Assembly: GCA_009746045.1 (NCBI GenBank)
Contig: RPFO01001264.1
Span: 1 to 64,000, forward strand
Direction: 5' to 3'
Origin: Mesostigma viride
Lineage: Eukaryota; Streptophyta; Mesostigmatophyceae; Mesostigmatales; Mesostigmataceae
DNA length: 64,000 bases
A program made the translations under genes and the position numbers. The notes beneath the pieces were generated by a model. The model saw only the letters and a list, made by a program, of their open reading frames with translations. It was not told the origin of the DNA and did not search any database. The number at the start of each line of letters is the position of its first letter. The stretch's first letter is position 1. Shown here piece after piece: positions 36,755 through 47,459 of the stretch.

Positions 36755-38546
36755 TCACTCACTCACTCACTCACTCACTCACTCACTCACTCACTCACTC
36801 ACTCACTCACTCACTCACTCACTCACTCACTCACTCACTCACTCACTCACTCACTCACTCACTCACTCACTCACTCACTCACTCACTCACTCACTCACTC
36901 ACTCACTCACTCACTCACTCACTCACTCACTCACTCACTCACTCACTCACTCACTCACTCACTCACTCACTCACTCACTCACTCACTCACTCACTCACTC
37001 ACTCACTCACTCACTCACTCACTCACTCACTCACTCACTCACTCACTCACTCACTCACTCACTCACTCACTCACTCACTCACTCACTCACTCACTCACTC
37101 ACTCACTCACTCACTCACTCACTCACTCACTCACTCACTCACTCACTCACTCACTCACTCACTCACTCACTCACTCACTCACTCACTCACTCACTCACTC
37201 ACTCACTCACTCACTCACTCACTCACTCACTCACTCACTCACTCACTCACTCACTCACTCACTCACTCACTCACTCACTCACTCACTCACTCACTCACTC
37301 ACTCACTCACTCACTCACTCACTCACTCACTCACTCACTCACTCACTCACTCACTCACTCACTCACTCACTCACTCACTCACTCACTCACTCACTCACTC
37401 ACTCACTCACTCACTCACTCACTCACTCACTCACTCACTCACTCACTCACTCACTCACTCACTCACTCACTCACTCACTCACTCACTCACTCACTCACTC
37501 ACTCACTCACTCACTCACTCACTCACTCACTCACTCACTCACTCACTCACTCACTCACTCACTCACTCACTCACTCACTCACTCACTCACTCACTCACTC
37601 ACTCACTCACTCACTCACTCACTCACTCACTCACTCACTCACTCACTCACTCACTCACTCACTCACTCACTCACTCACTCACTCACTCACTCACTCACTC
37701 ACTCACTCACTCACTCACTCACTCACTCACTCACTCACTCACTCACTCACTCACTCACTCACTCACTCACTCACTCACTCACTCACTCACTCACTCACTC
37801 ACTCACTCACTCACTCACTCACTCACTCACTCACTCACTCACTCACTCACTCACTCACTCACTCACTCACTCACTCACTCACTCACTCACTCACTCACTC
37901 ACTCACTCACTCACTCACTCACTCACTCACTCACTCACTCACTCACTCACTCACTCACTCACTCACTCACTCACTCACTCACTCACTCACTCACTCACTC
38001 ACTCACTCACTCACTCACTCACTCACTCACTCACTCACTCACTCACTCACTCACTCACTCACTCACTCACTCACTCACTCACTCACTCACTCACTCACTC
38101 ACTCACTCACTCACTCACTCACTCACTCACTCACTCACTCACTCACTCACTCACTCACTCACTCACTCACTCACTCACTCACTCACTCACTCACTCACTC
38201 ACTCACTCACTCACTCACTCACTCACTCACTCACTCACTCACTCACTCACTCACTCACTCACTCACTCACTCACTCACTCACTCACTCACTCACTCACTC
38301 ACTCACTCACTCACTCACTCACTCACTCACTCACTCACTCACTCACTCACTCACTCACTCACTCACTCACTCACTCACTCACTCACTCACTCACTCACTC
38401 ACTCACTCACTCACTCACTCACTCACTCACTCACTCACTCACTCACTCACTCACTCACTCACTCACTCACTCACTCACTCACTCACTCACTCACTCACTC
38501 ACTCACTCACTCACTCACTCACTCACTCACTCACTCACTCACTCAC
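36755..38546. repeat. (ACTC)n microsatellite, about 1.79 kb, uninterrupted
   Basis: About 447 units without visible substitutions, read as THSL repeats in all plus frames. Perfect homogeneity over this length suggests recent expansion or assembly collapse/extension. The two very long plus-strand frames over this region are not genes. Confidence 0.98.
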
Positions 38547-39050
38547 ACACACACACATTCTTTTCATGGATGGGCATCTGGTTTCCCATATCAGAGTGGG
38601 CATAAGCAAGAGTTTGTTTTAGAACTGAACTCCTTACTTCATTTAGCAAATGTGAGTCAACATTTCAGAATTATAATAATGGAAATTCCATTAGCTTACC
38701 GTATGATGCTACACATGTTCATAGTGGTCAATTACGTGAGCTCCTTGAGCTAGTCACACGCACTGGGGGTACTGTGGTTGTTAAGACCTCACTTGGACAT
38801 GTGCAATGTCTTGAATTGGTTGCTCATTGAGTGAGACATAATGTTGGACGTATTGTGGCTGCTTAACAATAACTTTGTGCACGCGTAATTCTTTAATCAT
38901 GACTAATGTCGGGCGCGTTGCAATTATAAAGGGAGGCATGCAACTATGCAATGTGCGAACATATTAATTCCATTTAGGGTTATTGCAGTTCAAAAGGAGT
39001 GGTGCCGTCGCAAACCGTGTAGATCCCGCTCTGAATGTTAGCCAGCCATA

Positions 39051-39215
39051 GTTGTAACTTACAAGGCTGCACATTTCCACCTCCATTTGTTTCCATCGTT
39101 GTGAATGACTCGACTAACACGGATGAGTCAACAGCAGGCTCGAGATATCAACAGCATGGTCCGGGATCTCCATATTTCTGGCCTGCGCTAGTTGCTTTAG
39201 TGATAGTCTTTACAT
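39051..39215 (+). repeat. Dispersed repeat family 'R1', copy 1
   Basis: Shares with the other copies: gttagccagccata, a cacatttccayc stretch, gaatgactcga, ggctcgagataycaac and tccatatttctggcctgcgc. The core pairs CAGGCTCGAG with a nearby CTGGCCTG, suggesting a MITE-like hairpin. Located inside the Harbinger-like element. Confidence 0.65.
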
Positions 39216-39573
39216 TGTCATCAAGTGAGTGAGACAACAAACATGACAATTGCCTGGGGCCAGCAGATAAATGTCCAAAATTATTTCAATGAGCAATAAA
39301 AGTGATTACTACAAGTAGTCAAGGAAGTGTTATCGCACAGCAAATTTGAAGCAATATCTTATGAATCACGTTCCATAGTGGCCATCATGATCGCACACAC
39401 AAAAAGAGCATGCCCCTGAAAGAAAAGAGATCGGACTCAACGGACCTTACAAGTTGACCTTTCTTACCAACCAGTGTGCCTAGAACGTGAAGCGTGGGGC
39501 GGCCAGCAACGAAAGATTGTTCATGCAGACGGACCGCCCATGCTATTGCCGGGCGCATCAGTGTGTATGTCAA

Positions 39574-39715
39574 TGAGACAACAGCGCAGGCCAGAGATCT
39601 GGAGAATCCGGACCAAGGTAGCTCGAGCCTGCCGTTATGTTATCCGCGTTTTCGAGTCGTGCACGATGATGGATATGAACCAGTGTGTATGTGGCCATCA
39701 ACACCAATTGCCGCC
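39574..39715 (-). repeat. Dispersed repeat family 'R1', copy 2
   Basis: Minus-strand copy with gcaggctcgagctacc, ccggattctccagat and ctctggcctgcgctgttgtc, closely matching the copies at 41815 and 49227. It is inverted relative to copy 1, so the pair could fold together. Confidence 0.7.
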
Positions 39716-40800
39716 ATCCATATTGTCATCAGGGCGTTGTGAGTTTCACGTTTGCTTTGTCGCTCATATTTCGCTTTGCCTTCGGCTTAGGCGAGCTCGC
39801 CTTGTCATCTCCAAAGAGTATGCAATGCCGCACAAGAAGACCGACATTTATTACTGCGCCAACTATCGTCCTCAAGATTGCCAGCATCTCCAAAGATCAC
39901 CAAAGCCGCAACCAGATCGAGTGCGGCGCTGTGCCCTTCGCGTGCGATGCTCTGCTCTTCTACAGCCGTGGGGCTCGGAGCATTTGGGTTAATGTCGTCG
40001 CTAATAGCAGGCTTCGGGTCACCTTTCGCGAGGGTAACCCGTTGTAGCCATTCCTGAAAAAGCTGGTCGGTGTCCCTCATCACTCATGGCTGGCGACTCC
40101 CGAGCACCTGCCACCTTCCCGCGCATGTTGCACGTCTGGCATTTTCATGGGCTTGCTTCGCGCCAACGCACGCTGTCCACCACAAGTTCACAAAGAGTTC
40201 ACGAGGAGTTCACGGGGAGTTCACGGGGAGTTCACGGGGAGTTCACAACTTCGGACTTCGGGGAGATTGTGAACTCGTCCTGTGAACTCGTGAACTCCTC
40301 GGGACCCAAAATTAGCTCGGCCCCGGTCGGCCCAGTTCACAAAAGAGTTCACAAAGAGTTCACCGCCTCATGTGAGTCGTGCCTAAGAAACGTCGCAACC
40401 CTGTCGCAACTGGGTATCTAATTACTTTTGACAACAAATGGGTACACCCACTCAACTTATAAAATAACCCCGTCAAGAACATCGCGAAAATCCAACACGT
40501 TTCTATGCGCACGGGGAGCTGTAAGTGCCTGCAACTCAGCAACTGCCTTCCATGGCATTTATTCGAGGCTGCCGTGCCTAGTCGAGGGGCTGGGTGGAAC
40601 ATGGTCATAAACCCTGTACTCGTTATCCCTATAAACGCGACGATGGAGAGGTTGTTACTCGTGTTACGGCCTCGTTCTCCTGTACCCTAGCCCCATGATC
40701 TAGTTTAGTTTCCTGCCTTCAAGGCGTGCATGAGCCGGGGCTTGGAATGCTTTCAATTGAAACGCCGGCAACGGACCTATGCTCGATCACTTGAGAATTC

Positions 40801-41736
40801 ATGGACTCCGCGAAAATTGCCGTCATAACTGGCGCAAATTCTGGGTTAGGATACTGGACATGCATTGGCCTTTTAAAGGCAGGGTTTAAATGCATTTTGG
40901 CATGTCGAAATGCCGAGCGCGCGGCAAAGGCGTCGGAAAAGCTATTGCAGGTGACCGGGGCAGATCCGGCCTTCCTGGTCGTTCACGTCATCGATGTAAG
41001 CAGATCAAACTCAGTCCACGCGTTTGCTACCTGGTTTCGCGGCCGATTCTCACGTCTGGACGTGCTTGTCCTGAATGCCGGGATCAAGGGCGTTCCCTAC
41101 TCGCCATCCACGTGGCAGGAGGGCACCAGTCCGGTCGATCTACAGTTCGCCACGAACTACTTGGGGCATTTCGCCCTCTGCGGCTTACTGCTGGACAAGG
41201 TCGTCGCGTCAGGTCACGGAAGAATCGTTTCTCTTGCCAGCATCGCCCATCGCAAGGGTCGGGTCTTCCGACCCAACGGCTCCCTGATTAGCACCCAGGG
41301 GCAAGCCCGCTACTCCGCCAGCCAATCCTACTGCAACTCGAAACTGGCCTGCCTCATGTTCTCACAGGAGCTTGCCCGCCGGCTAGCCTCCGCGGGCAAC
41401 AACCACACCCTGGCCGTGGCTGCCCACCCTGGTTGGTCATATGACAAATCACAGCCGTCAAACGCGGGGTCTTCGGCCTTCACGCGGTTCTTATTCGACC
41501 AGGTGCTTAACCCCCTATTCGCGCAGAGCATGGAACGAGGCGCGATACCCATCTTGCATGCAGCCCTGGCGGAGGACGTGCGGTCCGGTGACTACTGGGG
41601 CCCCGATGGGTTCATGGAGCTGGGTGGGACGGGTGCGGTGACGGTAGCGTGCAGCGCCGTGGCCAAGGATGCTGCAGCCGCGGCGCAGCTGTGGAAGCAC
41701 AGCGAGGAACTTACAGGGGTACATGTCCGGTTATAG
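40801..41736 (+). CDS. Short-chain dehydrogenase/reductase (retinol-dehydrogenase-like), intronless
   Basis: 311 residues, a normal length for the extended retinol-dehydrogenase/protochlorophyllide-reductase-like branch of classical SDRs. It carries the NAD(P)-binding motif TGANSGLG (residues 10-17), NAG (92-94), a catalytic Ser in IVSLAS (144 or 147), YCNSK (Y177, K181) and AAHPG (207-211). Arg36 after the second strand (ACRNAER) suggests NADP(H) preference. The ATG at 40801 gives a start three residues before the first beta strand region, as usual. No intron, signal peptide or membrane segment is evident. The gene is GC-richer than its flanks, lies just right of the Harbinger-like element and is followed at 41815 by a dispersed repeat. 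The substrate cannot be inferred. Confidence 0.88.
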   Translation: MDSAKIAVITGANSGLGYWTCIGLLKAGFKCILACRNAERAAKASEKLLQVTGADPAFLVVHVIDVSRSNSVHAFATWFRGRFSRLDVLVLNAGIKGVPYSPSTWQEGTSPVDLQFATNYLGHFALCGLLLDKVVASGHGRIVSLASIAHRKGRVFRPNGSLISTQGQARYSASQSYCNSKLACLMFSQELARRLASAGNNHTLAVAAHPGWSYDKSQPSNAGSSAFTRFLFDQVLNPLFAQSMERGAIPILHAALAEDVRSGDYWGPDGFMELGGTGAVTVACSAVAKDAAAAAQLWKHSEELTGVHVRL

Positions 41737-41814
41737 CTCATGGGCTGGCAAGCAGTAGATGCAAGCCTCATAACGTGGAACTGAGCTGGGAGCTTTGTAG
41801 TAAAACTATGTACA

Positions 41815-41905
41815 TAGACTTCAAGATAACGGCAGGCTTGAGCTACCATGGTCCGGATTCTCCCGATTTCTGGCCTGCGCTGGTTGTCTCCTTGATAGAC
41901 TTCAA
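41815..41905 (+). repeat. Dispersed repeat family 'R1', copy 3 (short)
   Basis: Carries ataacggcaggcttgagcta, ggtccggattctcccg and atttctggcctgcgctggt, ending with ttgtctccttgat. It begins 79 bp after the stop codon of the dehydrogenase gene. Confidence 0.7.
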
Positions 41906-42282
41906 GTGCCTCCTGGTAATTTGTGCGCCAGTGTCAATCATAAAATCAATATAATGTATGCATGGTTGCATGTGCGTGTGGGCAGCCAGATTACCAATAA
42001 TCGAAAGTAGCACTTGGTCGCCAGCGCTATCAATAAGACAACCAGCGGCTGTCTGCTATATACAACCCTCTAGCTATATCATGTCGTCTAGGAGAATTCA
42101 ACAGATAGTAAATTAGATGCTGCTAGCTGACTGCGGTGGTGCGCGGAAAACGCGCCAGAACCCCCTGGAAGCATGGCTCTAGCTCACGAGTGCATTTCGA
42201 TCTAGGGCCTCAGGCATGCATGCATGGATTCGGCCGGCGCGGGCTGTGAGGGTGCATGTCCTGATCCGTAGGCATCGATCCA

Positions 42283-44342
42283 AATTAATTAATTAATTAA
42301 TTAATTAAACTCGTGCTCCCGTTGGGGAGTCACGGAGCACCGAAGTGCTTTTAATCCAGGCTGTGTGTGCACAACAGGAGAAAGGGCAGAGACCCCCAGT
42401 CTCCTTCATGCCTAAGGCATGCCACAGCTGCATTCGGGCACGCTAGCTTAACGGACACGCTAAAGATCCGGCAATCTGTGGGTGCAATAAGACCCATGTG
42501 AGCATGGCATGAGCGTGGGCGAGTAAACTGATCATAGCCAAGACGTAGCATGGCTAGCTGTACAAGGACTAAGCTAAGGCTACATATGGCTGGTTCGGTG
42601 TACCGTGCGTTAGCGGTGCACGTGACTAGGTATATGTTGGCACAGCTAGGCAAACGTTCTAAGCGTGGCTGCCATAGCGGCAGTGACTACCAGTGGATAC
42701 AAGCTAGGCCGGGCTATTAGCTAGTCTATAGCCCGCACGGGGGGCGTCCACATCTTGCATGTGGTTGATCATCAGGTCCGGCCGCCCCTCCAGTACACCT
42801 TGGGCTTAGCTGGGGGTCCTGCTTGTGGCGGAGGTACTCCGGCCACAGGTCGCGTCGCTGCTGCGCTGCTGAGCGGGGGTCAGGTCGTCGTCCAGCGTCC
42901 AGGGGAGGTCGTGCAACCGCTTGCGACGAGAGAGGAACCGCTGCTTGTCCTCACGGGAGGGGAAGGTGAGCAGAACTGGTGGGGGAGCCGCCTTGTCCCG
43001 TGAGTGGGTTGAATCGAAGGCGGTGACACCCACGCAGTTCTAGATACCTCACCTACCAGGCCCACTGAGGGTAAGGAGCTGCATGGTCCTTGAGCTCGTC
43101 GGCAAGGGAGGTTGACGTCTCGATCACCTGGCTTCTGGGGGCCGGAAACGGCGCAGCACAACTCGGCACTCGCGGCGAGCGCGGTCGGTGGCCTCCCGTT
43201 GGTTGGCCTGGCGGTGGTCCTCCAGCTCCTGGAACTTCGTGGCGATGGCGTCGGTGGTTGAGGCGGTCGCTGACCGCAGCAGCTAGGGCTGCATAGGAGA
43301 GCGGCGGGAGGTCGCCAGCATCCAGCCGGGGTGGCTGGGATGCGATGGTGGCTGTCTGCTCCGCTATCTTGGGGACCTGTGAGGCCAAGGCCTCGATGTG
43401 AGCGGTGATGGCTTCAGCTAGCTTCTTCATGAGCACGCCGCACTTCAGTGCCATCCACCTGGTTGAGGCGAGAGACAAGTGCAGCGTGCGTATCAGATGC
43501 CTGTGCCCCGGTGTGCAGCGCCGTGAACTGGGGTTGGAGCTTGTGGACGACCTTGGTTTCCACATTGGAGACCCGGGCCTCCACCGTGTTGAGCGTCGTG
43601 TTCAGCGATGTCAGCTTCTCGGCCAGCGGCCAGGTCACGTGCTCCTCCAGCACTGCGCGGATGTCATCCTTGCGGAGGGAGGGAGCCGATGGGGCTGCCG
43701 GCTGTGCGGGGGCTGGGGTGCGGAGCGCTCGATCGGCCGATGTCGCCGAGGCTCAGAGCTGGTAGTCAGCTGGTCAAGATAAACAGGCGTTGGCTTGGTT
43801 CGTCAAAGGTGTAGAGCCAGGACGTGTCGCGGTAGTCGATAGCCGCCCCCCGTTTCTGGGGCACGAAGAGCTTCCGTTCCTGTGCGAGGAACTGACTGGA
43901 GGACCTCGGCGACTTCCTGCGGCGACCGAGCCCCTGCCACTTGAGGAGGGAGATCGCTCTCTCGCCGGGCAAGTAGTGGCTCCATTTGTGGCGGTCGTGG
44001 CATGTTGTGGGTTTCTTGGGCTCAGGCGAGGCACTTGGCAATGGGTCTGCTGGCGATGGGTCGGCGAGCCCAGGCGGCCGCTGGGCAAGAACGATGGCGA
44101 GAGGGTTGGGCTGGGAGCCGGTAAGCTCCTTTTCCAAACGCCGTTTTGCTTTAATTGGGGTCGTCATAGCTGCTTGTCACGTGATAACTTTGGCAATACT
44201 GCGTTTCAGCCGTAACCGATTATACTGGCGTGTACGTCTGAATAAAGCGCATTGAATGCAAGTGATCTGACCGAATTTGGGGCTCAGACGGGCAAAAGAT
44301 CTGAGCTCCGCCGTCAGCCATACCGCCGTCAGCCATTTTCGT
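42283..44342 (-). mobile_element. ORF1-only LINE-like element, copy 1 (decayed)
   Basis: Same structure as the copy at 44943-46917 and about the same length. On the minus strand it runs from a 5' end with two gccgtcagccat-type repeats (near 44311-44335), through an ORF1 homologue, to a 3' tail of (TTAA)n at 42283-42308. The ORF1 is broken into several frames (about 43766-44167, 43414-43653, 43053-43565 and 42806-43033) by indels. No reverse transcriptase is present. The 5' side abuts an (ATGG)n array. Confidence 0.8.
42806..44167 (-). pseudogene. Broken ORF1 of LINE-like copy 1
   Basis: Fragments match the intact 462-residue ORF at 45358-46746 in order: the N-terminal KAKRRLEKEL region at 44120-44160, the central WPLAEKLTSLNTTLNTVEAR coiled-coil region, and the C-terminal LTPAQQ region. 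Several frameshifts separate them. Confidence 0.8.
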
Positions 44343-44365
44343 CACTAATTGCCTGAGAGTGAATT

Positions 44366-44942
44366 CATGGATGGATGGATGGATGGATGGATGGATGGAT
44401 GGATGGATGGATGGCATGGATGGATGGATGGATGGATGGATGGATGGATATGGATGGATGGATGGATGGATGGATGCATGCATGGATGGATGGATGGATG
44501 GATGGATGGATGGATGGATGGATGGATGGATGGATGGATGGATGGATGGATGGATGGATGGATGGATGGATGGATGGATGGATGGATGGATGGATGGATG
44601 GATGGATGGATGGATGGATGGATGGATGGATGGATGGATGGATGGATGGATGGATGGATGGATGGATGGATGGATGGATGGATGGATGGATGGATGGATG
44701 GATGGATGGATGGATGGATGGATGGATGGATGGATGGATGGATGGATGGATGGATGGATGGATGGATGGATGGATGGATGGATGGATGGATGGATGGATG
44801 GATGGATGGATGGATGGATGGATGGATGGATGGATGGATGGATGGATGGATGGATGGATGGATGGATGGATGGATGGATGGATGGATGGATGGATGGATG
44901 GATGGATGGATGGATGGATGGATGGATGGATGGATGGATGGA
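44366..44942. repeat. (ATGG)n microsatellite, about 575 bp
   Basis: Nearly pure GGAT units with a few interruptions before 44490, read as MDGW in all plus frames. It separates the two LINE-like copies: the 5' end of copy 1 is on its left and the 3' tail of copy 2 on its right. Confidence 0.97.
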
Positions 44943-46917
44943 TTAATTAATTAATTAATTAAACTCGTGCTCCCGTTGGGGAGTCACGGAGCACCGAAGT
45001 GCTTTTAATCCCTGTGTGTGCACTACAGGAGAAAGGGCAGAGACCCCCAGTCTCCTTCATGCCAAAGGCATGCCACAGCTGCAATCGGGCGCGGCTAGCT
45101 AAAAGGACAGGCTAACGATCCGGCAAACTGTGGGTGCAATAAGACCCATGTGAGCATATCATAGCAAGGAGCGTGGGCAAGTAATCTGAACATAGCCAGG
45201 GCGTAGCATGGCTGTACTAGGACTAGGCTAAGGCTATGGCTGGTTGTGTACCGTGCGTTGGCGGCACGTGACTAGGTGTGTTGGCACAGCTAGGCAACAT
45301 TCTAGGCATGGCTGCCTTAGCGGCAATGACGCCAATGGTTACAAGCTAGGGCTATTGCTATTCTAGCCCGCTGGGGGCGTCCACATCTTGTGGTTGATCA
45401 TCAGGTCCCCGCCCCTCCAGTACACCTTGGGCTTCTGGTGGGTCCTGCTTATGGCGGAGGTATTCCGGCCACAGGTCGCGTCGCTGCTGTTGCTGAGCGG
45501 GGGTGAGGTCGTCATCCAGCGTCCAGGTGAGGTCGTGCAACCGCTTGCGACGAGAAAGGAACCGCTGCTTATCCTCAGGGGAGGAGAAGGTGAGTAGGAC
45601 TGGTGGGGGAGCCGCCTTGTCCCGTGAGTGGGGAAGGCGGTGGCACCCACGCAGTTCTACCTCACCTACCAGGCCCATGAGGGTAAGAAGCTGGTTCTTG
45701 AGCTCGTCAGCAAGAGAGGTTGACGTCTCACCTGGCTTCTGGGGGAAGCGACGTAGCACCACTCGGCACTCGCGGCGAGCGCGGTCGGTGACCTCCCGTT
45801 GCTGGGCCTGGCGGTGGTCCTCCAGCTCCTGGAGCTTTGTGGCGATGGCGTCGGTGGTGGAGGCGGTCGCTGACCGCAGCAGGTCCGCGTAGGAGAGCGG
45901 CGGGAGGTCGCCAGCATCCTGCCGGGGTGGCTGGGATGCAATGGTGGCCGTCTGCTCCACTATCTTGGGGACCTGTGTGGCCAGGGCCTCGGTGTGGGCG
46001 GTGATGGCCTCAAGCTTCTTCAGGAGCACGCCACACTTGCCCTCCACCTGGTTAAGGCGAGAGACAAGTGCCGCATGCGTTTCCGAAGCTTGTGCCGCGG
46101 TGTGCAGCGTCGTGAACTGGGGCTGGAGCTTGTGGACGACCTTGGTTTCCACGTTGGAGACCCGGGCCTCGACCGTGTTGAGCGTGGTGTTCAGCGATGT
46201 CAGCTGCTCGGCCAGCGGCCAGGTCACGTGCTCCTCCAGCACTGCGCGGATGTCATCCTTGCAGAGGGAGGAAGCCGATGGGGCTGCCGGCTGTGCGGGG
46301 GCTGGGGTGCGGAGCGTGCGGGTGATGTCGATGAGGCGGAGCTGCCGGAAATGGCTGGTCAAGATAGCCAGGCGTTGTTGTGCTTCGTTCATAGCATAGA
46401 GCCAGGACATGTCTCCATCGTAGTCAATAGCCCCCTTCACGAAGAGCTTCCGCTCCTGTTCGAGGAACTGGAGAACCTCAATGCATTCCTGCGGCGACAA
46501 TTCTTGCCACCCGGTGAGGGAGAATCCTCGGTCGCCGGGGAGGAACTGGCGCCATTTGCGAGCGTGGCAGGGTTTCTTGGGCTCAGGCGAGGTGCTGGGA
46601 GATGGGGCTGCTGGCGGTGGGTTGGCAGGCCCAGACGGCTGGTTGGCGGGTAAGCCGGGCGGCGGAACAATGGCGAGGGCGAGAGGGGCGCTGGGAAGCT
46701 GTGCCAGCTCCTTGTCCAGCCCTCGTTTTGCTTTGGTAGTCGTCATAGCTGGTCACGTGCGTAACTTTGTCTATACTGCGTGGCAGCCGTAACCGTTTAT
46801 ACTGGCAAGTGCGTCTTAGAAAGGCGCATCGAATGCAAGTGGTCTGACCGAATTTGGGGCTCAGACGCAAAAGATCTGAACTCCGCCGTCAGCCATACCG
46901 CCGTCAGCCATTTTCGT
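44943..46917 (-). mobile_element. ORF1-only LINE-like element, copy 2 (intact ORF1)
   Basis: About 1,975 bp on the minus strand. The 5' end has two repeats of the atggctgacggcgg type. A single long ORF spans 46746-45358, followed by about 415 bp of 3' untranslated sequence and a hairpin (CTCCC-CAAC-GGGAG near 44970-44985). It ends in a (TTAA)n tail at 44943-44961 that abuts (ATGG)n. There is no ORF2, endonuclease or reverse transcriptase, so it resembles in layout the half-LINE (HAL1) elements of mammals and would need enzymes in trans. Confidence 0.8.
45358..46746 (-). CDS. LINE ORF1-like coiled-coil RNA-binding protein
   Basis: 462 residues. The N-terminus is Pro-rich and basic, followed by a globular region with LPGDRGFSLTGWQEL. 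Residues about 165-290 are rich in heptad-like Leu/Val positions (AEQLTSLNTTLNTVEARVSN, LVSRLNQVEGKC), consistent with a trimerising coiled coil. The C-terminal region (about 330-440) contains RRECRVVLRRFPQK, PPPVLLTFSSPEDKQRFLSR and DDDLTPAQQQQRRDL. This matches the typical end of L1-type ORF1p domains, with a 'PVLV.F....D...LR....L' strand and a 'DLTP..Q..RR' helix. Its expected role is RNA binding and particle formation in retrotransposition. It is intact, unlike its homologue at 42806-44167. Confidence 0.75.
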   Translation of the reverse strand: MTTTKAKRGLDKELAQLPSAPLALAIVPPPGLPANQPSGPANPPPAAPSPSTSPEPKKPCHARKWRQFLPGDRGFSLTGWQELSPQECIEVLQFLEQERKLFVKGAIDYDGDMSWLYAMNEAQQRLAILTSHFRQLRLIDITRTLRTPAPAQPAAPSASSLCKDDIRAVLEEHVTWPLAEQLTSLNTTLNTVEARVSNVETKVVHKLQPQFTTLHTAAQASETHAALVSRLNQVEGKCGVLLKKLEAITAHTEALATQVPKIVEQTATIASQPPRQDAGDLPPLSYADLLRSATASTTDAIATKLQELEDHRQAQQREVTDRARRECRVVLRRFPQKPGETSTSLADELKNQLLTLMGLVGEVELRGCHRLPHSRDKAAPPPVLLTFSSPEDKQRFLSRRKRLHDLTWTLDDDLTPAQQQQRRDLWPEYLRHKQDPPEAQGVLEGRGPDDQPQDVDAPSGLE

Positions 46918-46977
46918 AGGCGTTGCTTGATGATGGATCCTGGGACATGGTGCACAGTTGGTAGACATGAGCATAAG

Positions 46978-47200
46978 CCTATGGATGGATGGATGGATCT
47001 ATGGATGGATGGATGGATGGATGGATGGATGGATGGATGGATGGATGGATGGATGGATGGATGGATGGATGGATGGATGGATGGATGGATGGATGGATGG
47101 ATGGATGGATGGATGGATGGATGGATGGATGGATGGATGGATGGATGGATGGATGGATGGATGGATGGATGGATGGATGGATGGATGGATGGATGGATGG
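46978..47200. repeat. (ATGG)n microsatellite
   Basis: About 220 bp of ATGG with one ATCT interruption. It lies about 60 bp upstream (element orientation) of the 5' end of LINE-like copy 2. Confidence 0.97.
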
Positions 47201-47459
47201 CCGGTACACGCAATCCTACCGGTCTAATCTATCTCAGAAGTAGTACAAATTAAAACAATCCTACTCTCTATATCTATGGTGCCCTCGACCCTAGGGGTAG
47301 CTTGGCTAGAATGCTTCCTGCGTCTGCACACACGCGGGCGCAGCCTTCCCCACGTACGAAAAGGGGCTCTATGTCCTCTATGACCTGAGCCCACTTGGCC
47401 TTGTCCATCATCTTGCAGGTGGGGCTCGAGGTCACCTAGCAAGAAGATTGAGGCCCTGG

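Noticed and set aside
39805..40083. Minus-strand frame as the Myb-like second protein of the Harbinger element.
   Set aside because: No Trp-spaced Myb/SANT pattern is visible; position alone is not enough.
44349..44954. MDGW-repeat protein frames.
   Set aside because: They come from the (ATGG)n microsatellite.
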